This document shows, one piece after another, positions 1-11,100 of a stretch of 33,630 nt of DNA (position 1 is its first letter; every line of letters begins with the position of its first letter). The stretch is taken from NCBI GenBank assembly GCA_019693395.1, contig JAAMXP010001209.1, forward strand, positions 1-33,630, given 5' to 3'. Under the pieces are notes generated by a model, which ran no database searches, had not been told where the DNA came from, and saw only the letters and a list, made by a program, of their open reading frames with translations. The stretch comes from Ettlia oleoabundans (lineage: Eukaryota; Chlorophyta; Chlorophyceae; Chlamydomonadales). Made by a program: the position numbers and the translations under genes.

Positions 1-22
1 CAAAACACATACCACCCACTAC

Positions 23-1713
23 CTGCATGAGCGGCATGATGAGTGATGCTGGGTAGTAGCGAAGTCCCCTGTCTGACTGGCGCACCCAGAAGGCGGCGGT
101 GCCCAAAAAGGCGGCCAGCACAAACCAAGAATACCTGCAGGCAGAGGCATGCTAGGGAATGGGGAAGACTGTGTGTGCATGTGGCTAGGGGGAGGTGTAG
201 GGTTACCTTACAGCAAGGCAAGGGCACTTAGGCACCTCAGTCAACCTACAGCCCAACTGATCCACAACAGACAACCCTCACACTAGGTGCAAATACGACA
301 GTTTCGGGACACACTCCAGCCAGGCAACCCAGAGCCCAATTGCTCCAACCCTTGACCCTTTGATCCACGCACCAGTCTGTGAGGGAGGCTGGCATGTAGG
401 AGACTACATAGGTCAGCGACTTGCTGAACAGCACGCTCCAGGCGCCCACAAAGGAGGCCACCGCCGAGAAGAGCAGCGCCCCTGCAAACACGCTCACTGC
501 ATCTGGCTCACGCGGCAGCAGGCCCAGGGAACCCAGCCCCCCACGGCCACCGCCATGCATGTTGACCCATTTGCCGCTGCCTGCCGGGAGCAGGTGCTGC
601 GACTCTGTCGCCTGTTCGCCATCTGCTCTGGCGCCATCGCCGGCGCTGGCCATGCGTAAACTACTGCTGCCGCTGCTGCCTCCAACATCTAGTGTTGCTG
701 CTGTTCCTGCCTTGACGCCCTCCATGGTAAGTGTCAGCTGCGACTGGGGCTGGAGGGCCATGCCGCCGCCTGTAACACGCCAGTGCAGCCACTGCAGCAG
801 GCAGAGCAGGCCGCCCAGCACCAGCAGGAAAGTCGTCATGGTGGGTGTGGCCCACTGCTGCCGCAGCTGTTGCAGGGTGAAAGTCACCTCGCCAGGGCCA
901 TAAAGAATGATCAACGCGTTGCCTGCAGTGCAGACAGGCACACGCCTGGGATGGTTCAGGCAGCCAAGTCGCATGCGCATACATTCAAAAGTGAAGCGCC
1001 GATTTGGAATCGGTGGGGCATGAGTTATTCCTGCAAGTTTGCCAAACCTGCCCTGCATTGCCCGCCCACTTGTGCCACTGTGCTACCAGGTCATTGATTG
1101 GACCCATGCATGCACCTATAGACCTGGAGTGGGCGCCCACCTGTGAGCACCACGGTGACGCCCAGCACGGTGGATGCCGAGGCGCGTATGCCCAGCATGA
1201 AGCGCGAGGCAATGGGGATGATCACAAACTGCAGGGACCCCAGCCCTGACAGCACCGTCTGCGCCGCAAAACGCATGGCTATGAACCGCAGGATGTTGCC
1301 CAGAGCAAAGGCGCTCCACCCGCCAAAGGCGTATGCCTTGCTGCCCGCCTTCTGCCGCCGCCACTTGCCATCGGGACGGCGCCTGGGGGGGGGGGGGGGG
1401 GGGGNNNCGCGCGGGGTTATGAACTGGCAGAGGTCAGGACACACTGGTTATGGCACGAATCCAGCCAGCACCCCTGCAGAGGGGATTGCTTTCTGGACAA
1501 GAACATTTCTTGGCGGCAGCTGGTGGCAGGAGGCGAGTAGCGGCGGGTGGCGGCATCTCACCATAGCGGTGGACTGGGGTGGGCTCGCGGCACTGCCCAG
1601 GTGCTAGGAGCGCCCGTGGAATCCACGATGGCGTGGGCGACTTTTACGCTGGCCTGCCCAAACACAATGAGAACGCTCCCGGCCACATGGAGGGTTGAAC
1701 CGAGCAATTTCAT
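23..1713 (-). CDS. NIPA-like magnesium-transporter family membrane protein (DUF803), 3' end off the window
   Basis: Four exons join in phase: 1713-1562, 1382-1141, 922-373 and 134-23. The gene continues past the left edge, with about 352 residues visible. The ATG at 1713 opens MKLLGSTLHVAGSVLIVFGQ followed by ASVKVAHA. This resembles the first helix of NIPA/DUF803 proteins, which has a glycine-rich helix ending in lysine-x-alanine-histidine. Further hydrophobic segments follow: SAFALGNILRFIAMRFA, LQFVIIPIASRFMLG, STVLGVTVVLTGNALIILYG, TTFLLVLGGLLCLLQWL, FAGALLFSAVASFVGAW and WFVLAAFLGTAAFWV. The last visible residues (LRYYPASLIMPLMQ) match the conserved 'ivPlfqv' segment of the family. NIPA proteins move Mg2+ or other divalent cations across plasma or endosomal membranes; that role here is inferred from family. 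A long Ser/Gly-rich hydrophilic loop separates two of the helices. A run of 20 G and three N lies in the first intron, beside the exon 2 acceptor. Confidence 0.75.
1385..1407. repeat. Poly-G run (20 G) followed by a 3-N gap, inside an intron
   Basis: Twenty G at 1385-1404 run directly into NNN at 1405-1407. On the coding (minus) strand this is a poly-C tract that ends in the CAG acceptor of exon 2 of the NIPA-like gene. The gap is probably a sequencing dropout in the homopolymer, so the true intron length is uncertain. The exons themselves are not interrupted. Confidence 0.9.
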
Positions 1714-2220
1714 TTCCTGACGCCTCCTGTGTATTATAGAAGTCGCAATCGGGCCCCTTTTGTACCATGCCCTGACTGAGAGCAAGGAGTGCAGCCAGCG
1801 TTTGGTTTCTCCCTCTCTGCAGACACTCGACAGTCAAGCTGTGGGGCAATGTCGATGGGACCAGGACAACACCAACACTGGTACGAACGTGCATTTCAAT
1901 CTAGCGCCAAGGAAAGTGGCTGACAGGCCAGCTGGACGGGCGGCATCGGCGGCATAAGATGAGGTGAGCTGGCTGAAGTACATAGGCGCCAATCCCAGCA
2001 CTAATGCAATGTCCGTTGCTGCATCCGCAATGGTGATTCACTGTCGATTCATTCCATAACAAAGCATGTCCGTGTAGAGTGTCAGCATGGTGGTCCTAAA
2101 GTTGTTACCACTGCCCCGCGTGGAGCAAGCTTAACATGCCTGCTGATTTTGTCACGGCTGCCATTGCAAGCAGGAGCGGGGGCTGGACAGGTGGTGCCAT
2201 TGTCATGAGCGCATCCGATG
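1714..2220. other. Intergenic: 3' flank of the SANT gene and 5' flank of the NIPA-like gene
   Basis: The two genes lie in tandem on the minus strand. This roughly 500-base stretch must hold the terminator of one and the promoter of the other. The reading frames here are short and lack family motifs. No TATA box, repeat or RNA gene was recognised. Confidence 0.5.
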
Positions 2221-3698
2221 CTACTTCCCAGCTTTCCCCATGCAGGGTGCACCAGGCAGGTGCAGCTCTGCCAGCTTCTTGCGGGTGTGCCGGGGAAGGT
2301 CATCAAAGTGTGACGCATCCAGCTGCCACACCACCTCGCCCGCCCGCGTGTTGTGAAAATAGGTATGATGACTTAACTCCTCTCGTATGCGCTGCCGCCA
2401 TCTGCAGGGCGACTTGCGAGGAGCTCAGTAGTGATTCTTAGTTGTGAAGGGCAGGCTTGGTCTATCAAAGCTGGCATGCACGGCACAGGCATCACGATTG
2501 TTGCCCACCTCAGCACCCCAGAGCTGTCCGGCCGGGCAGTGTGGTCTAAAAGTGCCTGGAAGGGCGGGTGCGCCTCCACAGCGGCGCACACTTTATCACC
2601 CGTGCCTGTCTGCATGCGACCGGTTGAGCAGAGCACAGCAGAGAGGAAGCCTCGGTAAATTACTGCTTCTCTCTGCTGTATTCGCTTGGCAAATGCAGGA
2701 GCATAGCCCTGCCGAGGTGTAAGATGGACGAAAGACATGGTGCAACCCATGGCATCCCACCTGGTTGGGCAGTGAGGCCAGCCCGAAGATAGCCATCCAT
2801 CCGTATGTGATGCTCCTGCGCACCGCTGGTGTCTTGAACTCCACACCCTCCGCCGTTGTGACCCTCTGATGCCTGTGTTTCGACCGCACAGCAGCGACGC
2901 TACGGCCCAAGTGCTGTGCAATGGAGGCCCAATCCAGCGTGTCCACTCCTATATGCTGCCTGCATTTTGTGGTGGTGCGTTTGGTCATGGAGGGGACATG
3001 GACATTGCATGGGGCGGTTCCATGCACACATTTCCTCTGACAGGCCGCTAAACCCTGCCCAAGCGGTGGTCAGGGCCTCACCTGCGGTACCCTTTATCTT
3101 CCACGCACATCACCAGGCGCTGCAGCTCCAGCTCAGTCCAATGCCTGTAGTCACCCTGCCGCTGGGGTTGCTGCTGCCCTTGCAGCGCATGTTGTTGCCC
3201 TTTTTGCTGCTCTCGCTGCACGTATTGCGCTTCTTGCTGCTGCTCCTGCTGCTCCCCATGTTGATCCGTCTCCTGTAGCTGTCGTTGTTCAACCTGTTGC
3301 TGGTGGAGCTCTTTCTGTCGCTGTACCTCGCCGTTATGCGGCGGTTCCCGCTCCCGCCGCTTCTTCTTTTGCTGCTGTTGCTGTTGCTGTTGCTGTCGCT
3401 GTCGCTGCCTTCCCTGCCAATTCTGTCCGTCATCTTGTTGAGGACGGTTTTCAGGAACCACCAAATGCTCTTGATTTGATCCGCGCCTGAACTGGTTTGC
3501 TGCTTGTGCTGGGTGGTTGGGCGCCACTGCCGGTCCCAGCTGGGGCCGAATGTGTTCCCGTGCTGCGAAAGAAACACGTTGATGAGTGCCGCAATGCGAA
3601 AGTGCTAGTCCTACTGTGGCAAACAAAGCCTGCACCTGCGCAGTTGCTGAGATGCAAATAAGAGCGGCGTGTAGAATGTCGGAATTCGGCATCCTCAT
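2221..3698 (-). CDS. Glutamine-rich SANT/Myb-like protein with a forkhead-like winged-helix C-terminus
   Basis: Four exons join in phase: about 3698-3082, 2959-2761, 2609-2509 and 2401-2221 (TAG), giving about 365 residues. Exon 1 encodes a glutamine-rich, charged segment including a nine-glutamine run, then HWTELELQRLVMCVEDKGYR. Exon 2 continues with DTLDWASIAQHLGRSVAAVR and SKHRHQ. Together these form one SANT/Myb-like repeat, with W...W spacing slightly stretched. After it come YGWMAIFGLASLPNQ, VCAAVEAHPPFQALLD and RWRQRIREELSHHTYFHNTR, then GEVVWQLD. The order 'W..xIR..LS....F......W.LD' is the helix 3 and wing pattern of forkhead-type winged helices. A WW domain is a weaker alternative reading of W...YFHNTRAGEVVW. 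The role is probably nuclear DNA or chromatin binding. The start is uncertain: ATGs at 3698 and 3692 are in frame, but the first 40 or so codons look unlike the rest and an upstream intron is possible. It is divergent from APC4. Confidence 0.6.
3371..3408 (-). repeat. CAG/CAA triplet tract coding polyglutamine
   Basis: On the minus strand this imperfect CAG/CAA repeat codes the longest glutamine run of the SANT protein. A lysine/arginine patch follows it. Weaker CAG-rich repeats continue down to about 3170. The frame that reads it as glutamine is the one that continues into the SANT motif, so it is coding and not a shadow. Confidence 0.75.
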
Positions 3699-3857
3699 AA
3701 ACCCATCACACCATCCGCATTTACAAAGAAGATGGTCACGTAACACGAGGGTTTGAGCTTCCAACCTGCCAGCCGCTCGCTGTACTGCCCAAGAAGCAGT
3801 ACAGGACCTCAGATTGGTATTGCAAGCTTAAACACTTACGGGTTCAATCATGACGTC
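3699..3857. promoter_or_regulatory. Putative short bidirectional promoter between the SANT gene and APC4
   Basis: The two reading frames diverge and their candidate start codons (3698 minus, 3858 plus) are only about 160 bases apart. Controls for both must therefore lie here or within the 5' ends of the genes. No TATA box was seen. A perfect palindrome containing TGACGTCA sits at the APC4 end. This is inferred from geometry and depends on the start chosen for the SANT gene. Confidence 0.4.
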
Positions 3858-3860
3858 ATG
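3849..3860. promoter_or_regulatory. CATGACGTCATG palindrome with CRE/ATF core at the APC4 start codon
   Basis: This is a perfect 12-base palindrome. Its core TGACGTCA (3851-3858) is the canonical CRE/ATF-type bZIP site. Its last three bases are the proposed APC4 ATG. The symmetric half also makes an ATG at 3850, which opens a 14-codon frame ending at 3894 out of frame with APC4. Whether any bZIP factor binds is not known. Confidence 0.45.
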
Positions 3861-6800
3861 GATAAATCCACGTCGTCCTTCACGCAATTGTTAGACAGGG
3901 GGATCGCTGCCGAAGGGACTTTGTCCAAATGGTGCCCGACAATGGACCTGCTGGCGCTGGCAACTGCCGATGGCCAGCTGCATGTGCACCGCCTCAACTG
4001 GCAGCGACTGTGGTGGACGTCCCCTGACGCGCCCATCACAGGCAAGCAGGCTTCTGATCGAGGCCTTGGCCAGGGCTTGGTGGGGGTGCAATCCAACCAG
4101 CGTTACACAACAAGTGACGTTGGCGCAGTATTTGCCAACGTAATTGCGCTGGTGTTGGCAACCTGCACCTGGCCGCTCTGCCACCTGCTTGCCTGCAGCG
4201 CTCGAGTGGCGGCCCGACGGCAAGCAGCTTGCTGTGGGGCTGGAGGACGGCACGGTGCTTCTGCTTAGCACAGAAGATGGCGAGGTGCAGCATAAGGCAT
4301 GCATACTCCCTGACACGGCGCTGGTTGCTATCACCTGGACGGAGTCGGCTGCCGCAGCGCAGCCAGCACCCACGGCTGCCGCTCACAGTGCTGGCCTCAC
4401 TGGCAGCCTTGATGCACCCGCAACATCTGGAAGCCAGCTGGCAGAGGACCGCGCGCGACGCATGTTTTCCCCGCCGCCAGCTCCACAACCTGCTGCGTCA
4501 GCGGGGCTGGCAGTGGGGTACTCCACGCTGGGCAAGCACAGCACCTGCTCCCAGGCCTGGCCCACTGAGCAACCCCGGCTGGCAGTACTGGCCTGTGCCT
4601 CTGCGGCGGGTGACTTGGTGCTGTGCACCTCCCGCCTCTTCACTTTGGGTCTGCTGCACATGCCAACCCTGCTGGGCCGCCCACAGGTGTCAGTGCTGCG
4701 CCTGGCCACTGCCCCCAGCTTGCAGCAGCTGGTGGTGTGCTGGCACGGCGCAGCCGACGCGCTGCACCTGTCTGCCATCGACATGCATCATGTGGGGCGC
4801 CATGCCACGCAGCTGCATCGCCTGGCTATTGAGGCAGCGCATGTGGGGGCGCTGCTGGAGGGCTGCCAGCACACCTACCAGGCCGTCTGCAAGGAGTGGC
4901 AGGCGGCCATGCGGGAGTGCCGAGACGACCGCACACGCCTGGTGAGCAGGCAGGGTGGACTGCGCCATGTGCTCTTGTGTTGTCAAGCTACCATGCTGGG
5001 GTGTTATCACCTGCCTATGCACCTGCCCTTCACCTGCCCGTATTCTGTCCCGCAACTAACAGGAGCAGTCTTATACTTCACCTTTGGCAGCCTCAGTCTG
5101 CTGCCTACCCATGCCTGCCACCCCACCCATTGCAACTGCCAACATCTGCGCATCATTCCCTGCGCCGCCCGGCCCTGTTGCAGGCTGCCCTGATGAGCGA
5201 TTACGGCACTACAGGACAGCCGGCCAGCGAGCTGCAAAACCTGCTGGCCACAGGCGCTGTGGGGGGCGCGCTGCAGCAGTACATCACATCCACCCTAGGT
5301 GAGGCGCAGCGCTTGCAAAACGGGGCATGCTTTTGTACTGCCAGGCATCCGGTCAGCCCGCTGGCTGCTACTGCATCTGCAGCAATTGTCTGCCCTGCTG
5401 CTGCCTCTGCCCGCCCACCTGACGAGTATCCCTCCATGGCCCACCACAGGCGAGACAGGGCTGAAGAAGCTGGCACGTGCGGTGGATGCCGCAGTGTGCC
5501 TGGTGCACAACCTGCTCACTGATCACCTGCAGCCACAGCTTGAGCAGCTGGCATTCAGGTGAGTGGGCGTGGGCGGCAGTGGCGGCAGCTATTGTGCCGC
5601 ACTGCCCAGCCTTGTCAAGGCACAACAGTTGTGCTTGTTGGGCATGGGCGGGCGTAAGGCGTTGCATTGACATTGGAGTACTCACTGGCAGTTTGTCAGT
5701 GTGTCTATGTGAACTGCAGGCTAGGGGAGCTGCGAGGCCTGGCGCTGTGCCTGCCCTGGCGGCGCATCACAGGGCTGCAGCCAGAGCAGGTGGGCTGAAA
5801 CAGGGGCCAGGGGCAGGGGCACCAACTGCACTCCGCGTCCAACCCACCAAGCTTTCACGTATAGCGCATGTCATACTTGCTCAGCTGCGCTGTGCTGCAT
5901 GGTCGCTTGTCCTGCTCAGCCAGGACGCACTGCTGTGGTTGCTGCAGGTGGGCGCTGCGGAGCAGCTGGCGCTGCGGCTGGTGCTGCGAGCGGAAGCGGT
6001 ACGGCGCCAGGTTGTGCAGGCTGGGGCGCAGTACCGCACCTTCTTTGCTTGGCTGCTCATCGTGCTCAGGAGGTGGGTGGTACGGGACAGGGGGTGCGGG
6101 GTGGTGTGCCTTGTGTGTCAAATCAGCTAGCTTGCCACCGCAGCCATGGCTTGTATCAATCCAGGCTGCGGCCTGCTTCTGCTGATGTATGTTCAGCTCG
6201 GCCTTGTGGGCATCAGCTCTGCGTCCTGCCCTGGAGAATGCTGGCCATTGGCAGGCGGCTGTGCAAGCTGTCAACCCTCTCATCACTTGCACCCTGGTGG
6301 TGGTAGCGCAGGATGCAAGAGGATGCGTCAGATGTGCTGGTGGGGTACCCCCGCAGCCACCTGGAGGCGGTGCAGGACTTCCTGGCGGGGCAGTACCAGC
6401 AGGATGCACTGGGGCCCATGCTGGGTGCTGACAACAATAACTGCCAGCCAGGCAGCGGCAATAGCGGCAGTAATGACGCGCGTGATGTAGCCCCAGCAGC
6501 AGCAGCAGCAGCAGCACATGCGGCGGCAGGTGGCGGCATGCTGGATCTAGTGATGGAGGTGCTGGGTCAGCAGGCAGAGGTCCAGGCCGCAGACTCCACG
6601 GCAGCACTCAGCCAAAGCAACGGCGGCGCCAGCGCGGCGGGTAGAGCGTCAGCCAGCAGCCTGGGCCAGCTGCTAGGCAACCTACGGGATGCGTGCCTGA
6701 CGGCGTTTGAGCGCACCGCTGAGGTGATCAGCCCACAGCTTAAGCTCGGCTCCAGCCTCAGCTTGGGCCCAGCACCCAGCGCACTGGCAGCGTCCTACCT

Positions 6801-7623
6801 GCCAGATGGCGCCACGTCAGCAGCAGCAGTGGCCTGGCAAGGGCAGTTAGAAGTGCTGGTGGTCCGTGGGCGCGCAGCCGCTGGTGACGATGGTCGGCTT
6901 GTTGGGTTGGAGGCGGCTGTTGTGCGGCTGCCAGGAGGTAACTCAGCAGCAGACCTTGCCTTCTATAAGGAGGGGCAGCTGGCGCTGCTGTTGGCACCTG
7001 CAGGTGGCACAGACAGCGGGCATGGCGCGGGCGCCATCACCTGCCGCCTGCTGCTCCTGCCGCTACACCGCCTGCACTTTGTGCAGCTGCCAAGCGAGTT
7101 TCTTGCAAATGGCAGCAGCGCGCTCCAACTGTGCCAGATGCTGCTGGAGAGCGTTGGTGCGACCTGCGAGCTGGCGCTGCCCGAAGACTGCCGGCAGCGC
7201 ACCCTGGCCTACCCACGTGTGCAGCGGCCCATGGCGGTCAGCGCCAGCCGCGGTGTGGGCTGTGTGCTGGCAGGCATGCAGGTGGGCCGATGATCTTCTG
7301 GCTCGCGTTCCCTTAAAGCTGTCTGGCTGGCGTGCACTGGCTTTGGCATTTTTGGGGCGCTGTTGATGAGTGCCTGCCTCCTGCACCGTGCAAGGTGCCT
7401 GCAGCCCAGCCGCAGGAGGGATGCAGTGCTGTCAATCTGCTCAAGTCTGTGTGCTGGCGTGTACACCTCTGATGCAAGCACCCACATGTGTGTGTTGCAG
7501 CGCGTGTTGCTGTTTGACTTGGAGGAAGACGAAGGGGACGAGGAGGAGGAGGAGGGCACAGAGGGCGGCCACACCCTGGATGGGGGTGATAGCAGCTGTG
7601 GATTTGAGTCGCCAACACGATGA
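3858..7623 (+). CDS. APC4: Anaphase-promoting complex subunit 4
   Basis: Eight exons join in phase: 3858-4041, 4199-4941, 5184-5298, 5450-5558, 5720-5789, 5948-6072, 6312-7281 and 7501-7623, giving 812 residues, close to the roughly 800 typical of APC4. The N-terminus has the APC4 WD40-type start: LSKWCPTMDLLALATADGQL, then HVHRLNWQRLWW and LEWRPDGKQLAVGLEDGTV. The middle is helical and leucine-rich (TGLKKLARAVDAAVCLVHNL; QYRTFFAWLLIVLRR), as in the APC4 long domain. The C-terminus ends KRVLLFDLEEDE-like (QRVLLFDLEEDEGDEEEEEG), the acidic tail of the family. A poly-alanine and glycine patch near residue 505 is low complexity. APC4 is a scaffold of the APC/C platform, the E3 ubiquitin ligase that drives mitotic exit in the nucleus. 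ATG 3858 was chosen; 3753 is in frame upstream. Intron 1 is GC-AG. Confidence 0.88.
4042..4198 (+). other. GC-AG intron 1 of APC4
   Basis: The donor reads ACAG then GCAAGC, with no usable GT nearby. The acceptor is GCCTGCAG. Joining 4041 to 4199 gives codon G+CG and the sequence DAPITALEWRPDGKQLAVG, which matches the first WD-like blade of APC4. The GC start is therefore supported by frame and family. Confidence 0.7.
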
Positions 7624-8187
7624 CGTGGTCACAAACCACATTGTCTGCGCTGTCAGGCTACCTGCATGTTCCCTTGGGCCCCGCACGTAACACTACTGCA
7701 ACCGAGAACAGGGTCTCACTGTGTGTGCCAAAAAATGATGTTACAACAGCAGGTGCATCCGTTCAAGAAGCACGCGCTGGATAATAGACAGTCTGAGAAG
7801 GCTGCTGCACAGCGTCCAGACAAAGAATTGGAGTATCAGGGAAGAAGGGCAGCCCCAGTGCACCTGCCATCCCGCTAGCAGGCAAAGCTGGGGGATATGG
7901 CGAGTACAATGTGTACAGAGCAAAGTGAATGGTGGCAGCGGTACCGCAGGGGGAGGGGGGGCGTACAGCGCAAGAGGCCAAGTGTGGGATGAGGCACGCA
8001 GCTTATTGGGCGTTTACGAAGCTGTAGGCAGGGGAAGTGCCGCTAGCTCTACTGAATGATATATGGGATGAGCAGGTGTGTCTCGCTAGGGGGTGGTGGT
8101 CAAAGGGTGCAAGAAAGCGAGGCGGGTGCAATGACAACAGCACCACCAGAAGGTAAATGTGCCAGCCGCCAAGGCGGTCTAGCCACA
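7624..8187. other. Convergent intergenic region between APC4 and the purine permease
   Basis: This holds the 3' flanks of APC4 (plus) and the permease (minus). The reading frames are short and without family motifs. A TGTAA pentamer on the minus strand at 7745-7741 could be a polyadenylation signal. Nothing else was recognised. Confidence 0.5.
7741..7745 (-). terminator. Candidate TGTAA polyadenylation signal of the permease gene
   Basis: TGTAA is the usual poly(A) signal in volvocine and many other green algae. This copy is about 440 bases past the stop, which would give a long 3' UTR. A five-base match is expected often by chance. Confidence 0.2.
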
Positions 8188-11100
8188 TCACTCCACCCAG
8201 TCCTCGTCTGAGGGAAGACCCGAGGGGCGGGTGCTGGCGGCAGACCCCTGCATCTGGTGGCGGGCTGCAGAGGAGGAGGCGTTCGCCACCGAAGCCGCGC
8301 GCACAACTTCTGGTAACGCACCCTCAGGCTGCGACACATTGGCCTCAAACGGGCTGGGCCGCGGCAGCAGGTGTCCGCTGCTGGTGCGCTGCTGCGGCAG
8401 CGGGGGAAGCAAGGCTGGCCCAGACTCCAAGCCCGCAGGGCTGCTGCCGCCGCTGCCGCCACTCTGTGGTGGTGAGCCATGAACAGCAAACTTTACTGAG
8501 CCTGCTCGAGCCGCCGCACCGCCGGTTGCTTGGGCGCTTGCTGCCTCCTCGCCATCAGTGCCTCCCTCAGCGCTGGACTGGCGCACGCTACTTCTCCCGC
8601 TGTACGTCTTTGCCAGCTGCCGTGCTGCCGCCGCCAGCGAGCCTGACCTGAGGGATCCATCTGCGTACAGCTTGCCGCTGGTGGAGGCGGAGGTGGTACC
8701 GCCGCTATCTGCTGCACCTGAGCTGGACTGCGACATGACGCGCAGAGACTTGCTGCTCAGCGTGCGCATCAGGCGGCTATACAGCTGATCCTCATCAACC
8801 TCCCCACCAGCAATCCCACCCCCAGGCTCACTGCCGCCATTCACTCCTCCTCCCTCGCCGCTGCTGCCCTGCTGGCACTCGCTACTGCCAGTCTGCTCTG
8901 TGGCATGGCCACTGCTGCTGGTTCCGGTAAAGACTGGCGCTGGCGGGGGTGGGGGCGGGAAAGCCAGGGTGGGCGCCTCCTCCAACTCAGACTCCATCTG
9001 CTGCCGTGCACGGCCAGCTCCCGCTGCTGCCGCTGCCGATGCCTGCTGTTCCCAGGCCCCAGAGGACAGCCGGCTGCTGTCCAACCCTGCTAAGCTAACG
9101 TCCTGCGAGCCCTGCAGCTGTTTGAAATGTGCACGCACCAGGGGACGCAGCTTTCGGGCTCTGAAAAGGCCACGGGTGTGCTAAGCACTTGCAAAGATGT
9201 CACTAGTGATCTGCTGCGCCTCGCTATCGCTTTTCCTTCAACTTCATTCTGTTTCACACCAGACGGCGCAGGCAGCAGCCCATGCACCCCGCCCCGCCCC
9301 GCCCCGCCCCGCCCTACCCGCAGCGCGTCTGAGTAGGCGCTGCTGCCCCGCCGTGTTGCCTCCAGTGAGTCCCGCTGGCACAGCTCCACATCCCCAACAG
9401 AGTGCACCCGGGTTGCGCCAAAGGACAGGTCAGCGGTATCTGAGGAACAAAACAACGGACAACAACAGGCAGGCATTTTGTGAGAGGTGAACAAGACCTG
9501 ACTTGTTGGGCGAGCGCGTAAGATAACAGGAGTCGAATACTCGGACCGCAAAGACGGCAACAGGTGGCAAGCACTGCCATCACATATGGACGAGGTGAGG
9601 GGCTGCAAGCTCAACGCTGTTCGCCAACAAGCCAGCCTCTCACCACTTCTGTCGTGGTTGTGTAAGGCGCCAAGGCGGAAAGATGGGGTGACAGCAGCGT
9701 TGGCACCACCCCCATCATTGCCGCTCTCCCTGCGCAACAGCAAGCCAGGTAGGTCGGAGCAGGGTGGCGAGAAGCACATGGCACGCGGCGACGCAGCTGG
9801 CTGGTGCTGCAGCATCCCAGCCATCAATCCAGCATGGCGGGGGAACCAACCAATGCACGCTCGACATGCTTCTGCATGCCTTTCTGTGACGAGCTCTACC
9901 ACAGATCCGCCCACACCCCACCCCCAACCCCGTTTCCGCTCCCCCAGCACCACACCCATCACTCACTGCGTGTCCAGTTCCAGCGGCTCGATGTCGCCAA
10001 ACAGGCGGAAGGGCTGCTCCTCCTGCTGCCGTGACATCTCAGCCTCAGCACCTGGGAGCACGATGTCAGCCCTAAAGGGGCGATTGCCGCTGTGGCGTGG
10101 TGAGGAGAGATCGGGAGCGTCTGCAGGCAATGCGCATGTGCATGTGCGTGCATGTTGTTTGGTGATGGTGCGTAGGCCAACTTGTCTGGGAAAGGAGGGC
10201 CGGAGGCGGGCCAGCAATGGCACTGCACTGCAATGAATGCACCCAAGCGTTTGGTGTGTAGCAGGGCCGGGTGGGTTGAACACTGCGTGAACCCTGCCAT
10301 AAGCATATCCCTGCAGTGCCCGGCCCCACCCACCCGGGAACAGCTTGAACAGCCCGCCGCCGTGCTCGCTGCTGCTCTGCTGCCTGAGCTGGAGGTCGTC
10401 GCCCTGGGACAAGTCGCTGATGCCGTGGCTGCACGGTAAAAAACATGGGGGGCAAACAGCAGCAACATGGCATTGTGGAGCAAGAGAAGCGAGGTGCAAG
10501 CGCGCCTGTGGGGGCGATACGCCGGGATAGACGAGCCAAAGATAACGCGGCTTGTAAGCGGCCTGCCAGGCGGGCCACGTGGGTTCATGCTCCCGGTTGG
10601 CAAGGTGCAGCACACAACACACAACGACACACCGCCGTGACCACCCCGCATCAACCCACTTTGCAGCAGGCAGTACATGTATTCACCTGAAGGTGCGAGA
10701 TCGGGTCATGCCCAACCGCAACGGCGGCAGGCCATGGTGTGGGCTGCCGCTACGTGTGGAGGCGGGCCCCACCGACAGCTCGCGTGTAAGCCCTGGTCGC
10801 AACTGAGGTGCAGGCTGCATCCTGCCGGTGATGCCACCGCCTCCATTGCCGCGAGCCGGTGAAGATGTTAGGGGCGGTGAGCCGCCGTATACTTGTGTCG
10901 TGCCCGGCATGTCTGTGAGGGAGCGGTTGAGGGGCCGGGCGCCAAACGGCATCAGCCTTCCTCCACCCAGTTCTGCGACAGCAACAAGGTGTCAGTGCAC
11001 CATGTAAGTAGTTAAGGCAAAGCTGCTGCTGGCAACCATGCAATAAAGCATTATGCGGTGCAATGGAGGTGCAACAGGGTGCAAGGTGAGCCCACCAGAG

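Noticed and set aside
3110..3577. Serine/asparagine-rich ORF on the minus strand over the CAG tract
   Set aside because: It is the shifted reading of the polyglutamine repeat. Only the glutamine frame continues into the SANT motif and a donor site. The upstream part (FLSQHGNTFGPSWDRQW) looks protein-like, so a different first exon cannot be wholly excluded.
5855..6607. 250-codon minus-strand ORF inside APC4
   Set aside because: Antisense to APC4 exons 6-7; composition (His, Pro, Leu) is a complement artefact and it spans APC4 splice sites.
9141..9180. Acceptor TTTTCAG at about 9161 for the last permease exon
   Set aside because: It gives the wrong phase and a quick stop; the TTAG acceptor at 9181-9182 keeps phase 0 with the preceding donor.
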